The notes under the pieces were generated by a model that searched no databases, was not told where the DNA came from, and saw only the letters and a list, made by a program, of their open reading frames with translations. Source: Macrostomum hystrix (lineage: Eukaryota > Platyhelminthes > Macrostomidae). Taken from it: DNA of 64,000 nucleotides. The translations under genes and the position numbers were made by a program. Of this stretch, positions 1 to 12,158 are shown in pieces (position 1 is the first letter of the stretch; each line of letters starts with the position of its first letter). The DNA lies in assembly GCA_950097015.1 (NCBI GenBank), contig CATNEN010000027.1, positions 516,001-580,000 of the forward strand. The letters run 5' to 3'.

Positions 1-1360
1 CTGGGTGTCTGCCATTCAGTTCTGGGTGTCTGCCATTCAGTTCTGGGTGTCTGCCATTCAGTTCTGGGTGTCTGTCAGTTCTGGGTGTCTGCCATTCAGT
101 TCTGGGTGTCTGCCATTCAGTTCTGGGTGTCTGCCATTCAGTTCTGGGTGTCTGCCATTCAGTTCTGGGTGTCTGCCATTCAGTTCTGGGTGTCTGCCAT
201 TCAGTTCTAGGTGTCTGCCATTCAGTTCTGGGTGTCTGCCATTCAGTTCTGGGTGTCTGTCAGTTCTGGGTGTCTGCCATTCAGTTCTGGGTGTCTGCCA
301 TTCAGTTCTGGGTGTCTGTCAGTTCTGGGTGTCTGCCATTCAGTTCTGGGTGTCTGCCATTCAGTTCTGGGTGTCTGCCATTCAGTTCTGGGTGTCTGCC
401 ATTCAGTTCTGGGTGTCTGTCAGTTCTGGGTGTCTGCCATTCAGTTCTGGGTGTCTGTCATTCAGTTCTGGGTGTCTGTCATTCAGTTCTGGGTGTCTGC
501 CATTCAGTTCTGGGTGTCTGCCATTCAGTTCTGGGTGTCTGCCATTCAGTTCTAGGTGTCTGCCATTCAGTTCTGGGTGTCTGTCAGTTCTGGGTGTCTG
601 CCATTCAGTTCTGGGTGTCTGTCAGTTCTGGGTGTCTGCCATTCAGTTCTGGGTGTCTGCCATTCAGTTCTGGGTGTCTGCCATTCAGTTCTGGGTGTCT
701 GCCATTCAGTTCTGGGTGTCTGCCATTCAGTTCTGGGTGTCTGTCAGTTCTGGGTGTCTGCCATTCAGTTCTGGGTGTCTGCCATTCAGTTCTGGGTGTC
801 TGCCATTCAGTTCTGGGTGTCTGCCATTCAGTTCTGGGTGTCTGCCATTCAGTTCTGGGTGTCTGCCATTCAGTTCTAGGTGTCTGCCATTCAGTTCTGG
901 GTGTCTGCCATTCAGTTCTGGGTGTCTGTCAGTTCTGGGTGTCTGCCATTCAGTTCTGGGTGTCTGCCATTCAGTTCTGGGTGTCTGTCAGTTCTGGGTG
1001 TCTGCCATTCAGTTCTGGGTGTCTGCCATTCAGTTCTGGGTGTCTGCCATTCAGTTCTGGGTGTCTGCCATTCAGTTCTGGGTGTCTGTCAGTTCTGGGT
1101 GTCTGCCATTCAGTTCTGGGTGTCTGCCATTCAGTTCTGGGTGTCTGCCATTCAGTTCTAGGTGTCTGTCATTCAGTTCTAGGTGTCTGCCATTCAGTTC
1201 TGGGTGTCTGCCATTCAGTTCTGGGTGTCTGCCATTCAGTTCTGGGTGTCTGCCATTCAGTTCTAGGTGTCTGTCATTCAGTTCTAGGTGTCTGCCATTC
1301 AGTTCTGGGTGTCTGTCATTCAGTTCTAGGTGTCTGCCATTCAGTTCTGGGTGTCTGTCT
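1..1360. repeat. Tandem array, 21-bp unit with a 17-bp variant
   Basis: The unit reads gccattcagttctgggtgtc plus one t. A 17-bp form lacks the gccatt part and reads gtcagttctgggtgtct. Because 21 is a multiple of three and the 17-bp form shifts frame, long open frames run through the array in several frames; none looks like a real protein. A ttctag variant recurs at about 205, 550, 874 and 1156, hinting at a higher-order unit of about 280-345 bp. The array is cut by the window edge. Confidence 0.97.
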
Positions 1361-1835
1361 GTCCTGACAGTTTTTGACTGTCCTGTCTGTATTTCTAGAT
1401 ATTTATGCCAATTCTACTATTGAGCATTATAGTTTTTAATTCGTATTTAAACGGTGGAGTCAAGATGAAAACTGAAATTATGCAAATATAGTCACTCAAA
1501 GTGCTAGAATACGACCCAAACGGGCATGCCAAATAGAGCGTTTTAAATGCAAACTGGCTTGCAAAATGGAAGGCAACTCCAAATTCGCAGAATAAGCAAA
1601 ATTCAAAGAATTAAATTTTACATTTTGCCCGAAAAAGCAAATTTATCTAGAAGCAACAAGGGGCTCACAGGTTTTAAAGGAAGCGCAAATGTTTGCCTTC
1701 ATATTTCAAAATTTTATTTCTTGTTTGAAACGTGATGTACACAAATATAACATTTGAACAAAACGTAACGATAAAAGTACTTGTACTGTACATTTACTTC
1801 ATGAATTGTTGAAACAGAAATGTGAGTTAGATAGT
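1361..1835. other. Unique AT-rich spacer, no gene seen
   Basis: Non-repetitive AT-rich DNA between two arrays. The only open frame (1547-1735) has no recognisable domain or splice context. Nothing further is supported. Confidence 0.6.
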
Positions 1836-1876
1836 ACAGCAACAGATGCTCAGTCCATAGACTGGGTTGGGCCCTC
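1836..1876 (-). mobile_element. SINE A remnant (3' body fragment)
   Basis: The plus strand carries cagtccatagactg followed by ggttgggcc, the reverse complement of the SINE A body motif cagtccatggactgaac found at 23.7, 39.7 and 46.7 kb. The tRNA-like head is absent. The 16-bp array starts about 10 bp downstream. Confidence 0.5.
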
Positions 1877-1885
1877 GCTGGGTTA

Positions 1886-3887
1886 GGAGAAATGAGACAC
1901 AGGAGAGATGAGACACCAGAGAGATGAGATACCAGAGAGATGAGATACCAGAGAGATGAGACACCAGAGAGATGAGATACCAGAGAGATGAGACACCAGA
2001 GAGATGAGACACCAGAGAGATGAGATACCAGAGAGATGAGACACCAGAGAGATGAGACACCAGAGAGATGAGATACCAGAGAGATGAGACACCAGAGAGA
2101 TGAGACACCAGAGAGAGATGAGACACCAGAGAGATGAGATACCAGAGAGATGAGACACCAGAGAGATGAGACACCAGAGAGATGAGATACCAGAGAGATG
2201 AGACACCAGAGAGATGAGACACCAGAGAGATGAGATACCAGAGAGATGAGACACCAGAGAGATGAGACACCAGAGAGAGATGAGACACCAGAGAGATGAG
2301 ATACCAGAGAGATGAGATACCAGAGAGATGAGACACCAGAGAGATGAGACACCAGAGAGAGATGAGACACCAGAGAGATGAGATACCAGAGAGATGAGAC
2401 ACCAGAGAGATGAGACACCAGAGAGATGAGACACCAGAGAGATGAGACACCAGAGAGATGAGATACCAGAGAGATGAGATACCAGAGAGATGAGACACCA
2501 AAGAGATTAGACACCAGAGAGATGAGAAACTGGAGAGATGAGACACCAGAGAGATGAGACACCAGAGAGATGAGACACCAGAGAGATGAGACACCAGAGA
2601 GATGAGAAACTGGAGAGATGAGACACCAGAGAGATGAGACACCAGAGAGATGAGACACCAGAGAGATGAGACACCAGAGAGATGAGACACCAGAGAGATG
2701 AGACACCAGAGAGATGAGAAACTGGAGAGATGAGACACCAGAGAGATGAGACACCAGAGAGATGAGACACCAGAGAGATGAGACACCAGAGAGATGAGAC
2801 ACCAGAGAGATGAGAAACTGGAGAGATGAGACACCAGAGAGATGAGACACCAGAGAAACTGGAGAGATGAGACACCAGAGAGATGAGAAACTGGAGAGAT
2901 GAGAAACTGGAGAGATGAGACACCAAGACACCAGAGAGATGAGACAAGAGAGAGATGAGACAAGAGAGAGATGAGACAAGAGAGAGATGAGAAACTGGAG
3001 AGATGAGACACCAGAGAGATGAGAAACTGGAGAGATGAGACACCAGAGAGATGAGAAACTGGAGAGATGAGACACCAGAGAGATGAGACACTGGAGAGAT
3101 GAGACACCAGAGAGATGAGACACCAGAGAGATGAGACACCAGAGAAACTGGAGAGATGAGACACCAGAGAGATGAGAAACTGGAGAGATGAGACACCAGA
3201 GAGATGAGAAACTGGAGAGATGAGACACCAGAGAGATGAGAAACTGGAGAGATGAGACACCAGAGAGATGAGACACCAGAGAGATGAGACACCAGAGAGA
3301 TGAGACACCAGAGAGATGAGACACCAGAGAGATGAGACACCAGAGAGATGAGACACCAGAGAGATGAGAAACTGGAGAGATGAGACACCAGAGAGATGAG
3401 AAACTGGAGAGATGAGAAACTGGAGAGATGAGACACCAAGACACCAGAGAGATGAGACAAGAGAGAGATGAGACAAGAGAGAGATGAGACAAGAGAGAGA
3501 TGAGAAACTGGAGAGATGAGACACCAGAGAGATGAGAAACTGGAGAGATGAGACACCAGAGAGATGAGAAACTGGAGAGATGAGACACCAGAGAGATGAG
3601 ACACTGGAGAGATGAGACACCAGAGAGATGAGACACCAGAGAGATGAGACACCAGAGAAACTGGAGAGATGAGACACCAGAGAGATGAGAAACTGGAGAG
3701 ATGAGACACCAGAGAGATGAGAAACTGGAGAGATGAGACACCAGAGAGATGAGAAACTGGAGAGATGAGACACCAGAGAGATGAGAAACTGGAGAGATGA
3801 GACACCAAGACACCAGAGAGATGAGACAAGAGAGAGATGAGACAAGAGAGAGATGAGACAAGAGAGAGATGAGACAGGGGAAAGATG
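1886..3887. repeat. 16-bp tandem array, unit gatgagacaccagaga
   Basis: About 125 units. Variants include gatgagatacc, gatgagaaactgg and gatgagacaagaga. Three units equal 48 nt or 16 codons without a stop in several frames, so frames of over 700 codons appear on the minus strand; they translate to SHLSGVSS/LWCLISLV repeats and are artefacts. A block marked by caccaagacaccagag starts at about 2921, 3433 and 3803, so several hundred bp are duplicated inside the array. The same unit family recurs at 6-7, 45.4-46.3 and 63-64 kb. Confidence 0.97.
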
Positions 3888-4613
3888 AGAATGGGAATTG
3901 AAATTTGCGTCTGCAACAGTATTGCTTATTTGTGGCATCGCCTCATTATTATTCATGAGAAATATTTGACTCACAGACAGCATGGGTACATTGCAATCTT
4001 TCAGCAACTCATTCGCTTGGCAGGTTCAATAGATAGGGAGCGGAGCGCGTGGCAGAATTTAAAATTCAGCAGATCTCGTTCGCACTCTTATTCATTCGAT
4101 CCGCTCTATAAATCCCATCCGATTACTTCCCCAATTCGGTCGTACATTATTCTCATAAGCCGGACCCACGCGGGCCTATAGACGTTGGTCATCATAAAAC
4201 TGTCAAATTTATTCTATTACACTAAATAAATTCGTTCCCTTTTCATTTCGATGCAGATTGAATCGGCTAAGGATGAGTCTTTGGCGGTTGGGGGTTGGAG
4301 GCCTTAGAATGACGGTTCAGGCAATTTAACCAGGAAATAATTATCTTCTACTTTTCTACTAGCCATGGCCTTAGGCCTTACGTCCGAATGGACTGAAAAC
4401 TAAAGCAGCGTTGGTTCACATTTTAATGCCAGCGGTTAAACCTTTCTGAAGCTTACCGTGCTTTGCGTATTCCCCTTCCTTTCTTTCTTATCATTTTTTC
4501 CTGGAATTCAGCTTCGCCAAAGATGAAAGTCAATTGTGCATTTTGGCAATTATCGTATAAAATGCTTCTAGCCCTCCAAGTAGATTGCTAACTCTGGAAT
4601 GGCTTTAGCAAAT
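3888..4613. other. Unique spacer, no gene seen
   Basis: Non-repetitive DNA between two arrays. The open frame at 3885-4181 starts in the flanking array and has no recognisable domain. No promoter, RNA gene or mobile element is evident. Confidence 0.55.
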
Positions 4614-5450
4614 CTGTCTGGGTTTTGTAAAAATCTCAAGGATTTTGTGTGAATCTGTCAGGACTTTGTGTGAATCTGTCAGGTTTTGTGTGAATCTGTC
4701 AGGATTTTGAGTGACTCTGTCAGGATTTTGTGTGAATCTGTCAGGACTTCGTGTGAATCTGTCAGGATTTTGTGTGAATCTGTCAGGTTTTGTGTGAATC
4801 TGTCAGGACTTCGTGTGAATCTGTCAGGATTTTGTGTGAATCTGTCAGGTTTTGTGTGAATCTGTCAGGATTTTGAGTGACTCTGTCAGGATTTTGTGTG
4901 AATCTGTCAGGACTTCGTGTGAATCTGTCAGGATTTTGAGTGACTCTGTCAGGATTTTGTGTGAATCTGTCAGGTTTTGTGTGGATCTTTCAGGATTTTG
5001 TGTGAATCTGTCAGGTTTTGTGTGGATCTTTCAGGTTTTGTGTGAATCTGTCAGTTTTTTGTGTGAATCTGTCAGTTTTTTGTGTGAATCTGTCAGTTTT
5101 TTGTGTGAATCTGTTAGGTTTTGTGTGAATCTGTCAGGTTTTGTGTGAATCTGTCAGGTTTTGTGTGAGTCTGTCAGGATTTTGTATGAATCTGTCAGGA
5201 TTTTGTGTGAATCTGTCAGGTTTTGTGTGAGTCTGTCAGGGTTTTGTGTGAGTCTGTCAGGGTTTTGTGTGAGTCTGTCAGGATTTTGTGTGAATCTGTC
5301 AGGATTTTGTGTGAATCTGTCAGGTTTTGTGTGAGTCTGTCAGGGTTTTGTGTGAGTCTGTCAGGGTTTTGTGTGAGTCTGTCAGGATTTTGTGTGAATC
5401 TGTCAGGATTTTGTGTGAAACTGTTAGGTTTTGTGTGAATCTCTCAGGCT
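4614..5450. repeat. 20-22 bp tandem array, unit ttttgtgtgaatctgtcagg
   Basis: About 40 imperfect units. Variants carry an inserted at before ttttg, gagtctg for gaatctg, or gacttcg for ttttg. Open frames here (CESVRILCESVRF type) are repeat translations. Confidence 0.95.
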
Positions 5451-5974
5451 TTTTCTCAGTTCTCTGTCTCTCAGTTCCCACATCCAAAACATCTTTAAAA
5501 ATCCGAAACGATTTTCTAAATCCGACAGAATTTCTAAAACAAAAAAATAATCGCAAGTCTTTGACACAAACGACTAGATACCTAGGACGGCTTTGAAACG
5601 TCACAATCGAACGTTGAACGGTGCAGACTAACTGAATAATGCACCAATGGAGATCATAAATTGAAAACGCCATCAAACAGCATAACTTATCACTGATTTT
5701 GCACAGCGACTTTTAGCAAACTAAACTGATTATCACAGCCAAAATGTGAGTGAGGGAGTAATTCTTCCCAAAGAGGAATTTTAGGGATCTGTTTGCGGGA
5801 CTTCATCGATGAAAATTTTCTTTGCCTCATCATTCACCAGCCGGGCTAACTGGACAAAAAATGGCAGCCTTCTGTTCCTTCTACGAGCTACACTATGATG
5901 CAATCAATTACCTGTGGCAGAAGATTATTTTACTGTTACGGGTACAGATGAAACTTGTCACTATCTAATACCCA
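5451..5974. other. Unique spacer, no gene seen
   Basis: Non-repetitive DNA separating two arrays. The minus-strand frame at 5320-5676 is partly array sequence and has no recognisable domain. Confidence 0.55.
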
Positions 5975-7090
5975 CGCTCCCGTGTCTCATCGCTCCCGTG
6001 TCTCATCGCTCCCGTGTCTCATCTCTCCCATGTCTTAACTCTCTGGTGTCTCATCCCTCCCGTGTCTCATCTCTCCCATGTCTTAACTCTCTGGTGTCTC
6101 ATCTCTCCCGTGTCTCATCTCTCCCATGTCTTAACTCTCTGGTGTCTCATCCCTCCCGTGTCTCATCTCTCCCATGTCTTAACTCTCTGGTGTCTCATCT
6201 CTCCCGTGTCTTAACTCTCTGGTGTCTCATCCCTCCCGTGTCTCATCTCTCCCATGTCTTAACTCTCTGGTGTCTCATCTCTCCCGTGTCTTAACTCTCT
6301 GGTGTCTCATCCCTCCCGTGTCTCATCTCTCCCATGTCTTAACTCTCTGGTGTCTCATCTCTCCCGTGTCTTAACTCTCTGGTGTCTCATCTCTCCCGTG
6401 TCTTAACTCTCTGGTGTCTCATCTCTCTGGTGTCTCATCTCTCTGGTGTCTCATCTCTCTGGTGTCTCATCTCTCTGGTGTCTCATCTCTCTGGTGTCTC
6501 ATCTCTCTGGTGTCTCATCTCTCCCATGTCTTAACTCTCTGGTGTCTCATCTCTCTGGTGTCTCATCTCTCTGGTGTCTCATCTCTCCTGTGTCTCATCT
6601 CTCTGGTGTCTCATCTCTCTGGTGTCTCATCTCTCTGGTGTCTCATCTCTCTGGTGTCTCATCTCTCCCATGTCTCATCTCTCCTGTGTCTCATCTCTCT
6701 GGTGTCTCATCTCTCCCATTTCTTAACTCTCTGGTGTCTCATCTCTCCTATGTCTTAACTCTCTGGTGTCTCATCTCTCCCATGTCTTAACTCTCTGGTG
6801 TCTCATCTCTCCCATGTCTTAACTCTCTGGTGTCTCATCTCTCCCATTTCTTAACTCTCTGGTGTCTCATCTCTCCTATGTCTTAACTCTCTGGTGTCTC
6901 ATCTCTCCTATGTCTTAACTCTCTGGTGTCTCATCTCTCCCATGTCTTAACTCTCTGGTGTCTCATCTCTCCCATTTCTTAACTCTCTGGTGTCTCATCT
7001 CTCCTATGTCTTAACTCTCTGGTGTCTCATCTCTACCGTGTCTTAACTCTCTGGTGTCTCATCTCTACCGTGTCTTAACTCTCCCTATCT
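5975..7090. repeat. 16-bp tandem array, unit tctctggtgtctcatc
   Basis: This is the reverse complement of the 1.9-3.9 kb unit, with variants cccgtg, cccatg and a ttaact form of tcatct. About 70 units. A 32-bp alternation (cccatgtcttaactc next to tctggtgtctcatc) dominates most of the array, and plain 16-bp units occupy about 6415-6660. Confidence 0.97.
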
Positions 7091-7611
7091 CATCTCTGCT
7101 ACCTGCCTCCTCCAGTCCACAGTAATTTAGCAAACCAATCCTTTCTTAACCATATTTAATAGCCTTCAAGCCTGTCTGCTTAGCTGCGTACATTACTAAA
7201 AACCGATACGGAAAATAAGGGGACATTGCATATAGGGGCCATGGGTCGCCGGCACAGCGTGGTGTTGCTTGTCGGCCGGTCAAGGCTGATTAATTTCTGG
7301 GGCAGCAAGAAACACGGCTGTCGCCTGCAATTACTCCGGCTGGACTTCAAAGTTACCTGAAATTTTACCTGAGGTGAATTATTGTTTGTATTGGCCGTAA
7401 GTAATGGTATATTGTTCCTGGAAATGTCTCTCTAGGCATTGCATGTCGTGAGTTAGTTTTTCCTGTTTAAAATTCTCTCTTCAAGCAATCAAATTGGGGC
7501 GAGCTGTTATGATCAGCAATTGTGTCAATTTACTAATTCTTTTATTTCATGAACAAAATAGGAAGGCTGGAAGTATATTTCAAGCAATAAAACTGAAAAA
7601 TATTACTTTGA
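7091..7611. other. Unique spacer, no gene seen
   Basis: Non-repetitive DNA between the 16-bp array and a SINE. No convincing coding frame, RNA gene or mobile element. Confidence 0.5.
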
Positions 7612-7776
7612 AAGGCTGTGTACAACTGCTCAGTCCGTGGACAGGATGGGCTGCCACAGAGTCCCAAAATTCGACTTTCTTAATGGCACAAATTAATTTA
7701 CTTGGGCTTAAATTCGTACTCCCGACCTTTTGTTCAGACGTCCACAGCTCTATCCACTTGGCCACAATCTCCATCC
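7612..7776 (-). mobile_element. SINE A copy, tRNA-derived, minus strand
   Basis: Read on the minus strand, an A-box matching TGGCCAAGTGG (plus 7754-7764) and a diverged B-box (7710-7720) form a tRNA-like head. The body follows and ends in the family motif cagtccgtggac. The overlapping open frames on both strands are SINE shadows. Confidence 0.65.
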
Positions 7777-7784
7777 GAGATATG

Positions 7785-7872
7785 TGCATCCGGATACGTA
7801 CATCCGGATAAGTACATCTGGATAAGTACATCTGGGGATACGTACATCCAGATGGGTACATCCGGATATGTA
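7785..7872. repeat. Short ~14-bp repeat cluster (gtacatccggat)
   Basis: About six imperfect copies of gtacatccggataa directly outside the tRNA-like end of the SINE at 7612-7776. Confidence 0.8.
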
Positions 7873-8289
7873 CAAAAGTGCACAAACACAGTTTTACATC
7901 GACCGAGAATTTCTCGTCGACAGGCCATGTCCTCGAATGCACGTAAAATCAAGGGTCTCTGCCTATTATGTACCTTTCTTATAAGTTTCATTTTCCAATT
8001 CAGGAGGCAGACAGGTTGGGTTTTGCTCCACAAGAATCCCATTTCATTTACGTTCCATTGCGGAAGTCATCTCTTGGCAGCCTCGAGTCCGACTTTTAGT
8101 TCGCCTGATTAGGGAAACGGCGAACGGGAAGTCATAAAGGTGATACACGCTTTGATCTGTGCGGACAATCTCAACCATGAGTCCCTAGAGTTCACTCTGT
8201 TTTCTATTTTACTTTTAGCTTCCGTTTCCTTTTGGATGACACAAACGCACTCGACTAATTAATGCCTTGGACACTTTTGAAGCTAATAT
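7873..8289. other. Unique spacer, no gene seen
   Basis: Non-repetitive sequence up to the CTAA array. Open frames at 7702-8112 and 7734-8042 overlap the SINE and show no domain. Confidence 0.5.
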
Positions 8290-8291
8290 GC

Positions 8292-8333
<42 letters not shown>

Positions 8334-8414
8334 CAACTAACTAACTAGCTAACTAACTAACTAACTAACCAACTAACTAACTAACTAACTAACTAACCAA
8401 CTAACTAACTAACG

Positions 8415-8459
<45 letters not shown>

Positions 8460-8606
8460 ACTAACTAACTAACTAACTAACTAACCAACTAACTAACTAA
8501 CTAACTGACTAACTAACTAACCAACTATCTAACTAAATAACCAACTAACTAACTAACTAACCAACTATCTAACTAAATAACCAACTAAGTAACTAACTAA
8601 CTAAGC

Positions 8607-8657
<51 letters not shown>

Positions 8658-8862
8658 GAACTAACTAACTAACGAACTAACTAACTAACGAACTAACTAA
8701 CCAACTAACTAACCAACTAACTAACTAACTAACTAACTAACCAACTAACTAACTAACTAACTGACTAACTAACTAACCAACTATCTAACTAAATAACCAA
8801 CTAACTAACTAACTAACCAACTATCTAACTAAATAACCAACTAAGTAACTAACTAACTAAGC

Positions 8863-8913
<51 letters not shown>

Positions 8914-8958
8914 GAACTAACTAACTAACGAACTAACTAACTAACGAACTAACTAACC

Positions 8959-9036
<78 letters not shown>

Positions 9037-9178
9037 CCAACTATCTAACTAACTAACCAACTAACTAACTAACCAACTAACCAACTAACTAACTAAATAA
9101 CCAACTAAGTAACTAACTAACTAAGTAACTAACTAACTAACTAACTACTTAACTAACTAACTAACTAACTAACTAAAC

Positions 9179-9237
<59 letters not shown>

Positions 9238-9278
9238 CAACTATCTAACTAACTAACCAACTAACTAACCAACTAACC

Positions 9279-9341
<63 letters not shown>

Positions 9342-9627
9342 CAACTATCTAACTAAATAACCAACTAAGTAACTAACTAACTAAGTATCTAACTAACTAA
9401 CTAACTACTTAACTAACTAACTAACTAACTAACTAAACAACTAACTAACTAACTAACTCTGCAATTAAGAGAAATTCCTACTCTGTGTGCGTGGTTTCTT
9501 TACATTCGTCTAACTAACTAACTAACTAACCAACTAACTAACTAACTAACTAACTAACCAACTAACTAACTAACGAACTAACTAACTAACTAACTAACTA
9601 ACGAACTAACTAACGAACTAACTAACC

Positions 9628-9701
<74 letters not shown>

Positions 9702-9732
9702 CTAACTAACCAACTAACTAACTAACTAACTA
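8290..9732. repeat. Tetranucleotide array (CTAA)n, compound
   Basis: CTAA units with regular ccaa, gaa, tct and aaa variants. A block containing ctgactaactaactaacc is present at about 8505 and again at 8761 (256-bp offset), and an aaataaccaactaagtaac block recurs near 9090 and 9350. Unique sequence at 9458-9508 splits the array. Confidence 0.96.
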
Positions 9733-9786
9733 CTCACTTTAGTAAATATTCTGAAAAAGTTTCAACTCCTGGATCATTCATTCAAG

Positions 9787-11560
9787 ATGAGAATCATGGA
9801 TTCGGGAGGGCGAGATCACGGATTTGGGAGGGCGAGATCACGGATTAGTAGGGTGAGATCACGGATTAGTATAGCGAGATGACGGATTTAGTAGGGCGAG
9901 ATCACGGATTAGTAGGGCGAGATCACGGATTATTAGGGCGAGATCACGGATTAGTAGGGCGAGATCACGGATTTAGTAGGGCGAGATCACGGATTAGTAT
10001 AGCGAGATGACGGATTTAGTAGGGCGAGATCACGGATTAGTAGGGCGAGATCACGGATTATTAGGGCGAGATCACGGATTAGTAGGGCGAGATCACGGAT
10101 TTAGTAGGGCGAGATCACGGATTATTAGGGCGAGATCACGGATTAGCAGGGTGAGATCACGGATTTAGTAGGGTGAGATCACGGATTATTAGATGAGAAT
10201 CATGGATTCAGGAGGGCGAGATCACGGATCCGGGAGGGCGAGATCACGGATTAGTAGGGTGAGATCACGGATTAGTATAGCGAGATCACGGATTAGTAGG
10301 GCGAGATCACGGATTAGTAGGGCGAGATCACGGATTATTAGGGCGAGATCACGGATTAGTAGGGCGAGATCACGGATTATTAGGGCGAGATGACGGATTT
10401 AGTAGGGCGAGATCACGGATTAGTAGGGCGAGATCACGGATTATTAGGGCGAGATCACGGATTTAGTAGGGCGAGATCACGGATTTAGTATGGCGAGATC
10501 ACGGATTATTAGGGCGAGATCACGGATTAGCAGGGTGAGATCACGGATTTAGTAGGGTGAGATCACGGATTATTAGGGTGAGATCACGGATTCGGGAGGG
10601 CGAGATCACGGATTTGGGAGGGCGAGATCACGGATTTAGTAGGGTGAGAACACGGGTTAGTAGGGCGAGATCACGGATTATTAGGGCGAGATCACGGATT
10701 AGTAGGGCGAGATCACGGATTTGGGAGGGCGAGATGACGGATTTAGTAGGGCGAGATCACGGATTAGTATGGCGAGATCACGGATTCGGGAGGGCGAGAT
10801 CACGGATTAGTAGGGCGAGATCACGGATTAGTAGGGTGAGATCACGGATTAGTAGGGTGAGATCACGGATTAGTAGGGCGAGATCACGGATTAGTAGGGT
10901 GAGATCACGGATTAGTAGGGTGAGATCACGGATTAGTAGGGCGAGATCACGGATTAGTAGGGTGAGATCACGGATTAGTAGGGTGAGATCACGGATTAGT
11001 AGGGTGAGATCACGGATTAGTAGGGCGAGATCACGGATTAGTAGGGTGAGATCACGGATTAGTAGGGCGAGATCACGGATTAGTAGGGCGAGATCACGGA
11101 TTAGCAGGGCGAGATGACGGATTTAGTAGGGCGAGATCACGGATTAGTAGGGCGAGATCACGGAATAGTAGGGCGAGATCACAGATTTAGTAGGGCAAGA
11201 TCACAGATTTAGTAGGGCGAGATCACGGATTTAGTAGGGCGAGATCACGGATTTAGTAGGGCGAGATCACGGATTTAGTAGGGCGAGATCACGGATTTAG
11301 TAGGGCGAGATCACGGATTAGTAGGGCGAGATCACGGATTTAGTAGGGCGAGATCACGGATTTAGTAGGGCGAGATCACGGATTTAGTAGGGCGAGATCA
11401 CGGATTTAGTAGGGCGTGATCACGGATTAGTAGGGCGAGATCACTGATTTAACAGGGTGAGATCACGGATTTGGGAGGGCGAGATCACGGATTTGGGACG
11501 GCGCGATCATGGATTTGGGAGGGTGAGATCACGGATTATTGAGGGCGAGATCACGGATTT
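9787..11560. repeat. 21-22 bp tandem array, unit gggcgagatcacggattagt
   Basis: The 21-bp unit gggcgagatcacggattagt plus a alternates with a 22-bp ggattta form. A block beginning gatgagaatcatggattc occurs at 9786 and again at 10192, a 406-bp duplication. Arg/Ser-rich open frames (RARSRISRARSRI) are repeat translations. Confidence 0.96.
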
Positions 11561-12158
11561 GGGGTATGACTTCACGAACATGGGGTATTGGGGTATGGGA
11601 TTTGGGGATGACATCAAGGATTTGGGGGAGAGCCTCGGCTCGGCTTGCTTTGCCTTTGTATTTCAAATACCCACATATTTATTTTCTCTGTATCTCCTCA
11701 ACTCTTCAAACAACCGCCATGAAAATGCAGAACACGGGCTAAAATTTTCCACTTTATCCGATGAAACAACGTACAGAATCACAAGCATCAGCATCGTCTA
11801 GATATTTAACGATTCTCGTCGGGTGTCTGGTGGCAAAAACCACAAAAACTGGCAAAAAATTTCTGCTATTAAAATTGTACGAGCTATGTTCTACTCTTAA
11901 GGTATTGTGTTGAGGACATGTTCATGACTTCAGACATACGCAACTCAGGCCTGCATTCGAGCTACGCACTTGAAAGCATCGGTCAGTCCTTATTGGTCCA
12001 AGCCTCAGCTGATTCGATTGGCTCGTCAGGCAGAGCCACTGTGATTTCTGGCCGCTGCCGCGATAAGAGCCAGGGCTGCGGAACCTGGCGCCACTCGCTG
12101 TCTAATTAGAAAACAAAAAAGTGAGCAGCTTATTTTTAAATTAAGCGCCATTCTGAGC
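11561..12158. other. Unique 5' flank of the receptor gene
   Basis: Non-repetitive DNA upstream of the receptor at 12159. A candidate splice or trans-splice acceptor (tttttaaattaag, AG at 12144-12145) lies 13 nt before the ATG. No clear core promoter is visible. Confidence 0.4.

Noticed and set aside
5-1423. 472-codon open frame, FWVSAIQ/SSGCLPF repeats
   Set aside because: Pure 21-bp repeat translation that changes register at each 17-bp variant unit.
1714-4007. Minus-strand open frames of 715 and 726 codons (SHLSGVSS-type repeats)
   Set aside because: They are translations of a stop-free 16-bp array; three overlapping frames are equally open, there is no domain, and the same pattern appears wherever this array occurs.
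8290-9732. Interstitial telomeric repeat (TTAG on the minus strand)
   Set aside because: The unit is a plain tetranucleotide without the G-rich telomere motif and contains many ccaa, gaa and tct variants; it looks like an ordinary microsatellite.
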